NCBI GenBank assembly: GCA_002914805.1
Contig: JXTB01000226.1
Coordinates: 237,345-301,344, forward strand
Reading direction: 5' to 3'
DNA length: 64,000 nucleotides
DNA from: Parasponia andersonii
Lineage: Eukaryota > Streptophyta > Magnoliopsida > Rosales > Cannabaceae
A model generated the notes under the pieces. The model had not been told where the DNA came from, did no database searches, and saw only the letters and a list, made by a program, of their open reading frames with translations. A program made the position numbers and the translations under genes. Of this stretch, positions 1 through 11,151 are shown in pieces (position 1 is the first letter of the stretch; each line of letters opens with the position of its first letter).

Positions 1-1201
1 AAGCATAATTGTATAGTCTAACATAATAATGTTGTAAACTGTACGAAATATGAGGAATGCATTTTGGATATGGGTGCTCAGATTTACGCGGGCTACGTAA
101 AATGAAAAAAGTCTAATGTTTTACGTAGTCTCTGAGGTTTTATTTTGCCATCATCTATTAGAGAAATTTAAGTAGACTTTTTGAAAGTTTTGAGTGAATG
201 ACCATCTTTTTAAAACTCTTTACAGACAAATTTTTTAGAGTAGTGCTAAATGTAATCACTTTTCCACTCTTCACTTACAATTTGACATGTAAATTTTATC
301 TTTTGTAATATTATTAAAATATGGTATATTGTAGTGGGAGTTCGCATGTCAAAGCTGTTGTAGCACTCGAACTTTTAATGGTCTAACGAATATAAAAGAA
401 ATTGATGATATTTTGGTAGGATTAGAATTGTTATTTTCGTTTTGGGTATATACCGAGTAGTGTGTAGTTGTAGATTCATAACTAAAAGGGAAATGGATCT
501 TTGTAGGAGTCATTTGAATTTAAGGATAAGTTACCCTTTGTCCTTAAATTTGTTACACTTTGTTTCAATATAACTGATTTTGACACAATCTGCCTCAAAA
601 ATGGTAATAGTAGTCTTACTTTTAAGAAATAAATTTTGGGGCAAAGTGAGGCTAATTTTGGCACCAACTTTGGAAAAAGTGTGTCAAAGTTCAATATTCG
701 GCGAAAGTTAGAAGGCAATGTGGTAATTTGTTTTTACTTTTTGAGTTTGTTGAAAAATAACTTTTCTAAGAGTATTATACTATTTGTAATCATAAAATTT
801 ATGATTTTTTTTTAAGACCGTCTCAAATAGTGTGACATCCATCGCAAATAGTTTTGATATTTAAAAAAAAAAAAAAAGCCATTTTTGTATTTGTCAAATC
901 ACTCAAAATTCTTTTTAGCCCAAATTACTGCTAGTTCTAGCCATGTCTGTTTTCCGTAGCACTAACCCTGTTTCTCAACAAAGGCCCTAATTGAAGTGCT
1001 TTTATAAAAGCCCAATCCACGAAGTAACTGAGTCTCAAAAGCCAGACACCTTTTGGGAATAGGGGTATAGTTGTAATTAGACCGATCTCCAACGTGACGA
1101 GGACTGTGGCCGGCCGAGAAAAGGAGCAGACGGAATCGAAACCATATATAATCAACAAACAGGGACCAAAAGCTGGTCAAAATAAATCATATAATATCAT
1201 A

Positions 1202-1232
<31 letters not shown>

Positions 1233-1306
1233 TTGAATAAAAGAAGAAGAAGGTCAGCCTCAGATAGTGTAACAAAAATTACTCTGATCCGATCGTGTTG
1301 GAAAAC
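1..1306. other. Upstream region of the VHA-c gene, no gene seen
   Basis: AT-rich sequence with only short, low-complexity open frames on either strand. It holds an A-tract near 865-880, an AT microsatellite at 1201-1224 and a T-tract at 1225-1234 just before the V-ATPase gene. A GCCCA word (site II-like) lies near 1008. The 5' UTR and core promoter of VHA-c must lie in the last few hundred bases, but no clear TATA box can be separated from the AT microsatellite. Confidence 0.6.
1201..1224. repeat. (TA)n microsatellite
   Basis: Uninterrupted alternating AT run followed by a T-tract, about 80 bases upstream of the VHA-c start codon. Confidence 0.9.
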
Positions 1307-3027
1307 ATGTCTTCGACGTTCAGCGGTGATGAAACGGCGCCGTTCTTCGGCTTCCTCGGCGCCGCTGCTGCCCTCGTCTTCTCCTGTCAATCAAATTCTG
1401 ATTCAATCTCACTTTTACATGTTTGATTCAAATTCAGTTTGGTTGGATCTAAGCTTCTGATTGGGTGGCTTGGCTTGTGATTTACAGGTATGGGAGCTGC
1501 GTATGGAACGGCTAAGAGCGGGGTTGGAGTGGCGTCGATGGGAGTTATGAGGCCGGAGCTGGTGATGAAGTCGATCGTGCCAGTGGTTATGGCGGGAGTT
1601 CTGGGTATTTACGGTCTCATTATTGCTGTTATCATCAGTACCGGTATTAATCCCAAGGCCAAATCCTATTACCTCTTCGATGGCTACGCCCATCTCTCTT
1701 CTGGCCTCGCTTGTGGCCTCGCTGGCCTCTCCGCTGGTATGGCTATTGGGATTGTCGGTGATGCCGGTGTTAGGTATCTTTCTAACCCCATAAAAATTTT
1801 ACCCTTGCTCGCTTTAGATTTGTGTTTGGCTATGATAATCTTTGTCCTGTTTGTTTGCTTGCTTGCTTGCTTGATGTGGGGTTTTGAACTTTGGTTCACT
1901 TTGTATTTCCATTTGGATGTAATGTCCAAGTTTATCTAGCGTATCGAAACAACGAATGTCGTATCTAATAGTTTGATATAAATTTTGTGCCTAAAACGTG
2001 AGAATGATTTTGATCGTTTGCATTAGGTAATGGTGCTTTTAGTTTAGATTCTAAGATGATTTCTACCAAAGGTTTAAAATGTTTAAGCAGTGGCTAAATA
2101 TCTGGCTTGGTGAGCTGCTGCTAGATTCATTTTCAGCTTTGAATGTTCTTGGAATAAAAATTCTTACGTTTATTCTTTTGTCTATTTATCCCGTGAAGTG
2201 AGAGACATGCATTTTATACGATTAAATTATCTTAAGAGAACAAGCACAGTTTGTTTTCTATTTTCTGGTGGATTTTAGTTTTACTGTAGTCACTAGTCAG
2301 AAAACGCTTTTGGCATTTAGCAAGAAATACTTCACTGGAAATTAATTTCGTCGTTTGATATTGCTCGCCTTCTGTTACTATTAAACAAGTTTCTGTGTTT
2401 ACAAGGAACTAGAAACATTGCATAATGCTAATCATAAAAGTTATTGTTGAATGAGATTATGGGAAGTCTGACATATACTAGCACTAGATTTTGTTATGGT
2501 TGTGTTGAAATCGATTTGCATTTGTCAACTATATTAGTGTATGACATCAGTATCAGTCGGTGACGACCTGAAGCAGGACTGTGTTGAACCCTTATGTCTG
2601 TTTTGATTTTTATGCTGATTGAATTAGGAACTTTAACTAGCTTTCTGGGTGTTTAATATAAGTTCTTCATCTCTTTTTGTTTTTTTTTTTCTTTTTATGT
2701 TGCATCATTGGGTTCACCAAGTTTGCTGTTTACTACTGTTATAATATTGTTTGAAAGGAATAAAATGCTTTCATTTGCTTGGTAAGTGGTGGATACTAGT
2801 ATTTTGGTTGTGTCTTTCTTTCGATAGTACGCTTTTGTTTGATAAAGTTTGCTGTAGAAGTTTTCTCTGAATGCGTTTTTTCCATCCTTTGTAGGGCCAA
2901 TGCACAACAGCCAAAGCTTTTTGTTGGGATGATTTTAATTCTCATTTTTGCTGAGGCACTTGCTCTCTATGGTCTAATCGTTGGCATCATCCTCTCATCA
3001 CGAGCGGGTCAATCAAGAGCTGAATAA
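1307..3027 (+). CDS. VHA-c: V-type proton ATPase 16 kDa proteolipid, subunit c
   Basis: Membrane rotor subunit of the V0 sector of the vacuolar H+-ATPase; a ring of these subunits carries protons across the tonoplast or endomembranes. Three exons: 1307-1385, 1488-1773 and 2895-3027, all with GT-AG introns, giving 165 aa, the usual family length (164-166). The start ATG opens [20 protein letters not shown], a typical plant VHA-c N-terminus. Four hydrophobic segments are visible, with glycine-rich helices such as [17 protein letters not shown]. The proton-carrying glutamate lies in [11 protein letters not shown], at about residue 142. The large second intron (about 1.1 kb) splits the Arg codon before [11 protein letters not shown]. 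Nothing is truncated. The family identity is as good as certain; which VHA-c isoform it matches cannot be told from sequence reading. Confidence 0.96.
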
Positions 3028-4033
3028 GAATTCATTCTTCTCATTGGTTATATGGATCGATAGTATTAATCTTGAACTACTTTAGAATCCATTGAAGAAG
3101 TATGATCAGCTTGCGAAGTGTTCTACAAAATCTTGTTGTGCAGTGTAATTAGGAACTCTATCAAATTGTTGGTTAAGTTTTTATCTACCGAGGGTAGGAT
3201 GTAGACCTATTAGTCTTGCCATTTAATAAAGATCAAGTTGTGTTAATCCAATGCTATACTAGGATTAAAATCGGCATTCGTGCAGACTCATTGCCTGTAT
3301 TATTTTGTGAGTCAGCTAGCAATCTCGATTTGCCGTTATCATGGTCATATATTCTTTTTATTTTGTGAGTCAGATAGCACTCTCGATTTGCCGTTATCAT
3401 GGTCATATATTCTTTTTGTTTTTTAGTATCATGTTATATATATATATATATGGGTATATAGGGTTTCGCTCTTTCTTTCACATATTTCACGAAGAGTGCC
3501 TCCGGATGTTAATTTTTGTCTCGTCTTTCCTGGATGGTGTCGATGGATTTGGCGCTACTTTATTTGGGGCGTATTAAAATGCATATTACTCGCTTGCTTA
3601 AGAATGTTACTTAGAGAGTTATTTGACTATTATATAGAAAATAAATGAAAAAGATATTAAACTTTGAAAAAAAAAATTACAGAGAGAATCGACTACACGG
3701 TCTATCCCATAGAAACATCTTTTTTTTTTTTTTTCCGTTCTTTTTGGGTTAACCTGTGAAACCACTATAGGGGAATGTAAACACCTTGGAAATTACCTCT
3801 AGACCTTGACTACATAAGATTGTACGTTGCAAACATCGACGTTAGGCCTGTCTCAAAGTACCTAATCAAGCATGAACATTGTTAGATCCGTACATTTTTA
3901 TTCGTTTAATGTGTATATATGCATATGTATATATGTATACATATGCTACAAATATATCGTGGTTTCCTGTATGTACGAAGAATATTGCATTGCCTCTTTG
4001 CGTTTGATTACCTCATTAAAACATAAACCTTCG
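3028..4033. other. Spacer between VHA-c and the ankyrin gene
   Basis: Contains the VHA-c 3' UTR (with an AATAAA-like signal near 3224), a 58-bp tandem duplication at about 3303-3417, a short TA microsatellite near 3436, T-tracts, and the AT-rich promoter of the ankyrin gene. No coding region is seen apart from the in-frame extension of the ankyrin first exon. Confidence 0.55.
3303..3417. repeat. 58-bp tandem duplication in VHA-c downstream sequence
   Basis: Two adjacent copies, each with GTGAGTCAG (starts 3307 and 3365) followed by CTCGATTTGCCG and a shared run to ATATTCTTTTT. They differ at only a couple of bases, so the duplication is recent. Confidence 0.85.
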
Positions 4034-5487
4034 ATGGATCAGAGGTTGAAGTTTGCTGCTCAAGTGGGAGATATCGAGAGGTTGTACGCACTGATTCAGG
4101 AAGATGCTCATGTTCTAGACAGCTTAGACCAGGTTCCCTTTGCCAACACTCCTTTACACATTGCTTCAGCTGCAGGGCACAGTCATTTTGCCTTGGAGAT
4201 CATGAGGTTGAAGCCATCGTTTGTGGGGAAGTTGAACCAAGCGGGGCTCAGTTGCATTCATCTTGCTTTGCAAAGTGGACAAACACAAATGGTGCTTCGG
4301 CTCCTAGATTTTGACAGAGGTCTTGTTCGCATCCAAGGAAGGGAGGGTTTCACCCCATTGCATTTTGCTGCTAAAGAAGGGATTGTTGATCTGTTGGCTC
4401 AACTTTTAGTAGCCTGCCCTGATTCTGTTGAAGATTTGACAATTCGAAAAGAAACTGCTCTTCATGTTGCTGCCAAAAATAACAGGCTAGAAGCCCTTGA
4501 AGTCCTGTTAGGATGGCTTGACTATGTTGGAAAGAAAATGATTTTGGATTGGACCGACGATGAAGGGAACAACGTATTGCATATTGCAGCATCCAGGAAT
4601 CAAACAGAGGCAAGTTTTTTGCTATTGCTGAATTTTATCTCGTCATTTTCAATTACCTTGTGAGAGATACTAATTTGGCTTGGTTTGTCTCTACCGACAA
4701 GCTCTCTCTCTCTCTCTCTTTTGGGTTTCCTTTATTTAATGTGGGTTGAGTAGTCATCATCATTGTTTCAATTTTCACAATGCAGATGGTGCAACTTCTA
4801 GTTAGGAGGGGAATCAATGTAAACACCAAGAACCTGGCTGGTTTGACAGCTCTAGACATGTTGCAATACGAAGGAGCGTTCGAAGACGAAGTGCTGGAGA
4901 ATGTGGTAAGGCGTGCTGGCACCATGAATAGATCATCACTTCCCCGTGTCACTGATCTTGCGAATCACTTAAAGAAAAAATTTTCATGGTACGAAAGATC
5001 AGCCATTGCTCATTGTCGCTCAAGAAATTACATGTCAAACGAGAGCCGCAATGCTGTACTAGTTGTCGCTGTACTTATTGCAGCAGCCACCTACCAAACT
5101 ATGCTAAGCCCTCCTATTAAGTACTCGGCGGAAACCAATTCAGTTGCCAATAACTCTACTCCTACACTTGGTTTTACCATTCTTTGGGATAATTTCTACA
5201 CTTATAATCACGCAGCCTTCTTTGCAGCAATGGCTGAGATTAGTTTTCACCTCAAGTCGCTGCACATAAGTGTTCTTCAGACTCTTTGTGTGCCTTTGAT
5301 TTTTTGCTATGTTCTATTGACGGTTGCCATAACGCGGGTTGATCAGCTTGTGGGGTTCATATTCTCTTTGGTATTAGTGTTATTCCCCAAACTCATGCTT
5401 TATTTTATACCAAATGAAACTGTGGCGTTTATGGAGTACATATTCAAACGTTGCCTCACCTCGCACATATCTGGAAGCAGATTATGA
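4034..5487 (+). CDS. Ankyrin repeat protein with PGG domain (BDA1/ITN1-like)
   Basis: Plant ankyrin-TM protein of the class that includes Arabidopsis BDA1 and ITN1, which act in defence and stress signalling at membranes. Two exons, 4034-4609 and 4786-5487, give 425 aa. The ATG at 4034 (MDQRLKFAAQVGDIERLYAL) was chosen because it matches the family N-terminus; the frame stays open upstream to 3872, but that stretch looks like AT-rich leader. About five ankyrin repeats fill the first 250 residues (TPLHIASAAGH, FTPLHFAAKEG, TALHVAAKNN, NVLHIAASRNQ, GLTALDMLQ). The PGG domain (SRNAVLVVAVLIAAATYQ, near residue 281) opens a C-terminal block of about four membrane helices. The donor site is AG|GCAAGT, so this is a rare GC-AG intron; a GT donor one codon later would break the frame. 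The intron carries a CT repeat. Confidence 0.9.
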
Positions 5488-5810
5488 GATTCAATTTGAA
5501 GTAATTGGTCTTGTATTTCTAATAATAATTAAAAAAAAAAAAACTCGGGTCCAGTTAGTAAATGGATAAAATGTTGAACTGAGGTGTTGTTCTGCCATGT
5601 TTACTTGGGAGTGACAAATATTCAGATTGCAATGGTATCATATATTTATTGCTTGAATGGTAATTTGTGATGGTTAAGTATTGTATGAAAACTTTGTTTA
5701 GTTTCCCAGTAGAGTATTTTTCGTGATGGTATAGTCCTGTACATTGTTGAGAGAGATATTTTTAATGAAATCGACAATGAAATGATAGCTTTACTTTCCA
5801 AATATGAAAG

Positions 5811-5876
5811 CGTGTAAGTGACAACGTAATTTGTTAAATAAAACGTGTAAGTGACAATGTAATTTGTTAAATAAAA
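5811..5876. repeat. 33-bp tandem duplication
   Basis: Two adjacent copies of a unit with CGTGTAAGTGACAAYGTAAT then TTGTTAAATAAAA, differing by one base. Confidence 0.8.
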
Positions 5877-6175
5877 TTTAGTAGCAATCAATCAGAATTT
5901 AATCATTTTTTTTCTTGATGGTTTAATATAGACTTTTGTTCTCATTATGCCAACAATCATTATTTATTTTTTAAAAAAACAAAGCTTGGAAGTTGGATCC
6001 ATCATTGATTTCAGGTACCGATCAAAACTAAAACAAGAAAAATAATTCGGATGCCGAAACCAATGTCATTTTGAAAGTCTTAAGCTACGCTTGAAACTTG
6101 ACATTTTTCTTTTTTTTTTTTTTTTTTCCACCCATCGACCATGGTTTCATGTTGTTTGTTGTATTCAAGTTATTA

Positions 6176-6890
6176 TGTCGTTTTTTGTTATTTTTTGTCG
6201 TATTATGGCATTCCGTCGTTTTCAAATTTGTATTTGATTTTCAGGTTGTTGTCATTAAACTTTTTGTCATATATAATGGTCTAGATTTTGTCCTTGTTTA
6301 AATTGTTGTCAACAGTAATACTATATTTTAGTAGGAAGGAAAAAAAGGAGATTGCAGGGCAATCCTTTCGCTCGACACGTAAGCATATGCTGTCTCGTCA
6401 TTTTATGATGGGATAATATCACCTGAAGTCTCCCTTTTTTCCTTGAAGTATGACTTAGGTCCCAATCTTTTATTTGTAACTTTTAAATTCTTAAGCTTTT
6501 ATTATAGTAACACTTCAGCCCTTTCATCATTATGTCGTCTAATTTGGCCATTACAATCCACGAGCATCTCACGTGATAACTCAACGAGATTTTCCTCCCT
6601 TCCCATCTCTCCTCCATTCGGTAAAAGGGGTTGGTGCTGTAAGTAAGCCGTTTGTCAGGTTGTTATCGTTTTCATTGATGTTGTCGTTATTAGCATTTTA
6701 TGTCGTTCAGTCTTCTTTTCTGTTTTGTCTCTCATGTCGCTCTCAATTATGTGTCCGGTTTGCTGTTTATCGTTGTCATTTATATCTTTTATGTCCTTGT
6801 CCTTAAAAAAGGGTTATCAGGCGTTGCATAATAACTGTTGTCGTTTTACGTCCCATGCCGTTCTTGTCGTTTAATAAATTCTGTTGTCGT
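6176..6890 (+). promoter_or_regulatory. TGTCGT-rich segment upstream of the LPAAT gene
   Basis: TGTCGT or close variants occur at about 6176, 6196, 6213, 6533, 6682, 6701, 6865 and 6885, often 17-20 bases apart, in T-rich sequence 0.6-1.3 kb before the LPAAT start codon. Similar words cluster before two other genes in the window (49057-49128 and 56114-56252). That these are regulatory sites is inference; they could also be a decayed repeat. Confidence 0.35.
6410..6560 (+). mobile_element. Solo terminal fragment of a Mutator-like family
   Basis: Begins GGGATAATATCACCTGAAG and continues with GTCCCAATCTTTTA and TTTTAAATTC. It parallels the inverted end of the complete element at 28928-30097 (GGGTTTATATCACTTGTG...) over about 140 bases. 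I could not find the opposite inverted end nearby, so it looks like a broken copy. Confidence 0.5.
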
Positions 6891-7505
6891 TTTCAGTTTT
6901 GGTCACGTCTAACGTTCTTATTTCTCCATTATTGGCAGTGTTGCCATCATTGCTAACGTAAGCTTGTTACGAGCATAAAGCGAAGATTTGGTGCACAAGA
7001 AATCACCGGAAACCCATAGGCAGTTTCTTAATTCCGAAGTAGACGCGAGCCGAGGCCGTTGTTGCACCTCACGCGCGCTGGCTAGTATCTATCTTCCCCT
7101 TATTGGTACGTTAGTTACACGTGCTCTGAAGCCATTAAATCCAATTATATCGATTAATTTCGCCACTTTTCTGAAGAGTGTAGAGATAGTCGGAGCCAGT
7201 AAAAAATAAGCAAGGAGAATGCGAATCTTTCTTTTGACACGTAAGCAGCGACGGCAATTTCTCTTTTATTTTTATTTTTATTTTTAATTTTTGTGAGTAA
7301 AATAAAATTTGTGCTTATTTTAGAGTCAAACAAAGGCGCGCAGAATAGCAGACTGCTATATATATATATAGATATACATATATTATACATAACCGCCATT
7401 AAAGAGAAGCTAAGCTAAGGTAATTTGGGCATTGGGTTGGGATTTCTTAGTGATCAAGGTATCTATCGTATGATCCTGCTTCGCCTGAGGTGGTCAGGAA
7501 GAAGA

Positions 7506-10500
7506 ATGGCCGAAGAGATGAGCAAGTCCGCCTCCGCCACTGCAACTACGTCTGCGGCGAAATCGAGATCGCTGTGGCCTTCTGTGCTCCGTTGGATCCC
7601 CACCTCCACCGATCACATCATCGCCTCCGAGAACCGTCTTCTGTCTATTGTCAAGTTAGTAAATTCAGCCATTTCGTTCTAAACCCTAATTTTGCTTTTC
7701 GCTTACTGGTAATGGGAAATTACGGAAATGGAGGCTTTCGCACTTTCGTTTGCTGTGGCTCTTGAAATCCACGGTTTGGTTTGGTTTCCGGAAAAAATTC
7801 CAGTTTGAAGCCCTAATTTTTCTTAATTGGTTTCCTTTTTCTCTTCTTTTCTTCTGACGTAAACCCTTTAATGGGTTATTAAAACGATAATTTTTCGTAT
7901 TAAATTATCAACTAGATGTTTTCTTCACCGAAGGATTAAGAATCCATATTATGTGTTATCTTTGTTATGGAATCGTTCGGGTTTTTGAGTTTTTAAAAAA
8001 TAAAAAACTTAATTGAGGACCCGTCGGCCGTGTACGTTACCAACTTTCCCCAACAACTCTGCTTAATTGTGATGCTGGAATGTGAAGTAATGCTGAATTT
8101 TGACAGGTTTTCGCTTGTATCCCTGTTGATTGTTTGGCCGAATTTCTTGAATTTCAGGACTCCTCATGTTCAAGAACAGGTTAATATAGGCTCAGGCCCA
8201 CCGGGTTCGAAAATTAGATGGTTTCGATCTTCAAGCAATGAGCCAAGGTTTATCAACACTGTTACATTTGACAGTAAAAGCGACTCCCCTACTCTTGTAA
8301 TGGTGCATGGCTATGGTGCTTCTCAAGGTTTTTTCTTCAGGAATTTTGATGCTCTTGCTAGTCGTTTCAGAGTCATTGCTATTGATCAGCTTGGGTGAGC
8401 CCCCTTGGTCTTACTATAGTATGCTCTAGTAATAATTTTCTGCTATTTTTTTTTTCTTTTTTTTTTTTTNAAGAGAGGGAGGAGGAGGATGGGGTGTGGA
8501 AAATGGGTTGTTCTGAACTTTGACCTGCTTGAATTTGGCTGATTATTATTATTGTTAATCCAACCAACAATATTGGAGATATCCTTTTTATTTTGTACGT
8601 TACGTTTGAGTAGAGTAGTGTTATAAGTCTTACGATCCATACAGACTTGGTAGATTATTGGAGTGAATATAAGTGAAACTTGATTAGATTTTTTCTGTTT
8701 TATAACTAGTTTTGTGGGCAACTTACATATTGCTGGATAATCTAGTAACCTTGTTAGAACTCTGTGACACTTAAGTGTGGTTTCTTGTCTGCTTCTCTGT
8801 CCTACTAATGATGCCTTTTTTTGTTTTCCTAGTGCTAGTTTCTACTGGAACGTCGCACATAAAAGAAACTGGTTAAACTGATACCCCTTCTTGAGTTTTT
8901 CTGTAAGCATTTGATGTGTCATAAATCAATCTGGTAATAAGGATTGTTTCAAATTTCAATGTCTTGTCATTTTGTCTTTAAGCTCTTGGGAACTGTTTAA
9001 CTAGCATTTATCTTGTGAAATGCCTTGTAATTTAATTAGTTTTTACATTTAATACTGCTTTGGGTACTTAGTTTGTTGTTTTCAATGTCTTGTAGTTGGG
9101 GTGGATCAAGCAGGCCTGACTTTACATGCAAAAGCACTGAAGGTAGTTTTATGCCATCTAAAACATAAGTTGACATTACTATTGTGTTGGAGGTTTTCTT
9201 GTTAACCTGCATGGATCAGATGGATAACCATTTTGAGGTAACATTATATTTTATTCATGCTGTAAGCTTGGAATTAAATGCAGAAACCGAGGCATGGTTC
9301 ATTGATTCCTTTGAGGAATGGCGAAAAGCCAAGAACCTCAGCAACTTTATATTACTTGGACATTCATTTGGAGGATATGTGGCAGCTAAGTATGCTCTGA
9401 AGGTGATTGCTTTCTTTTGGTGACTTTGAATTCCGAGTATAATGATGGTGGTGTCATTTTCTCATTTCTGAAATTATGTTTATCTTCATATAGCATCCAG
9501 AGCACATTAAGCACTTGATTTTGGTTGGACCTGCTGGCTTTTCATCCGAGTCAGATGGCATGTCTAAGCGGCTTACCCAGTTCAGAGCAACATGGAAAGG
9601 AGCACTTTTAAACCATTTGTGGGAATCTAATTTTACCCCTCAAAAGCTTATCAGGTCCATTTTCTTTTCCTTTTCAGTTTTCAATACCTTCTTTGCATAT
9701 TCAGGTTTCAAAATTGAATTACTTTATGTTTGCAGTTCATGTAGTCCTCTCTCTCTCTTTTTTTTTGGCTATTTGTCTAATGTTTTTGTTGAGTGCACGT
9801 TACTTGCATGGACATTCATGTTCTGACACCAAATACGGGTGCTTGCATGCTCATGCACATAGCCACTATGTGTCCCCCTTTGGCACCCATCCCATTGACA
9901 GAAATGTGAATGCATATTGACATATACAAATGCATTGCAGAAAATCTTGAGATGTTGACCTCCTGGCATCAACTTCTGATGCTCTAGTAGCAGTATCTAT
10001 TTTTATTGTGTGTGCCTGTGGTACAAAAGTTGCTACAAGTATGTTTCACTTAGTTGCAACAAATGTTAGCTTTTAGTTCTTGTACCCCGTGAACTGGGTA
10101 AAGTTAGAGGACAGCTGCATTTACCTAATCCTGTTGGGAATCAAGTCCCTTAATCTTGTATATGTTGTACTTTACAGGGGTTTAGGTCCATGGGGTCCAA
10201 ATCTTGTCCAGAAATACACAACTGCTAGATTTGGTTCTTATTCAACAGGGAACGTGCTGACTGAAGAAGAGTCTAAACTGCTTACTGGTAATTAAGATAT
10301 CAATATTTACTTTATACCTACTAGGTAATTAACTATATCTCTAATAATTTCTTTTCCGATTGAAGATTATGTATACCATACTTTAGCAGCGAAAGCTAGT
10401 GGGGAGCTGTGCTTAAAATACATTTTTTCTTTTGGAGCATTTACAAGGATGCCCCTTCTACACAGGTTTGACAATCCTACTTCTCAGCAAAATTTCTTCC

Positions 10501-11151
10501 ATTCATTCTTTTTTTTCTTTTTTTCTTTTTTTTTGGTTTTCAGAAAATTAAATTAAAAATAAGTTGAGAAAAATTGAAGAGTTAAAATCCTCTACTATAT
10601 TAGAGCTTTTTCCCTTTTATACATTAAGTATTGTTTTTAATTTTGTTCGCTTGAAAAGTCTTCTTGACTGTTGAAAGTTGTTTTGTGATAATATACTTGA
10701 GCAAATGTGAAGTCAAATTAGATTACGTTATGCTTTTATTCTGCAACACAAATTCTGCGAGGCTGTGAAGTTTCGAAAGTGATCATCATCTTTCTTTATG
10801 TACAGTGCGTCAGAGTGGAAAGTGCCAACTACTTTTATATATGGCTATCAAGACTGGATGAACTATCAAGGGGCTCAAGAAGCTCGCAAGAATATGAAGG
10901 TCCACTGTGAGATTATTAGGGTTCCTCAGGTCTCTCTCTCCCTCTCTCCCTCTTACCTCTCTGTATCTGTGTGTGTATAACCTACCGGCATTGACATGAA
11001 TAAATTCTGTGAAATTCAATTGCAGGCCGGGCACTTTGTGTTCATAGACAACCCTAGTGATTTCCATTCAGCTGTTTTTTATGCTTGCCGTAGATTTCTC
11101 TCACCTGACCCCGATATGGAATCCATCCCTGAGGGGTTGACGTCCGCCTGA
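7506..11151 (+). CDS. Soluble 1-acylglycerol-3-phosphate acyltransferase, CGI-58 type (alpha/beta hydrolase)
   Basis: Plant homologue of CGI-58/ABHD5 (Arabidopsis At4g24160 type). The family is reported to acylate lysophosphatidic acid and to have lipase activity, so it acts in phospholipid and neutral-lipid turnover. Nine exons: 7506-7654, 8158-8394, 9096-9142, 9284-9402, 9494-9654, 10178-10287, 10366-10465, 10806-10929 and 11026-11151, all GT-AG, giving 390 aa. Landmarks: VHGYGASQGFFFRNF (oxyanion region), nucleophile elbow GHSFGG with Ser at about 172, and an HX4D acyltransferase motif, HFVFID, near residues 352-357. The start at 7506 (MAEEMSKSASATATT) matches the family; an in-frame ATG at 7425 is less likely. 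One unresolved base (N, 8470) lies in a T-tract of intron 2. The gene looks intact. Confidence 0.95.

Larger units (their letters stand above)
5488..7505. other. Gene-free spacer upstream of the LPAAT gene
   Basis: Contains the ankyrin gene 3' end, a 33-bp tandem duplication (starts 5811 and 5844, GTGTAAGTGACAA), a T-tract near 6110-6127, a segment rich in TGTCGT words (6176-6890), a terminal fragment of a Mutator-like repeat (6410-6560) and an AT run at 7356-7370. Short open frames here are T-rich and show no domain. Confidence 0.55.

Noticed and set aside
3872-4033. Upstream in-frame extension of the ankyrin protein
   Set aside because: AT-rich with Tyr/Ile/Cys runs and no family similarity; the ATG at 4034 matches known N-termini.
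8470-8470. Single unresolved base N (another at 44837)
   Set aside because: The first lies in an intronic T-tract and the second in intergenic DNA; these look like assembly ambiguities without biological meaning.
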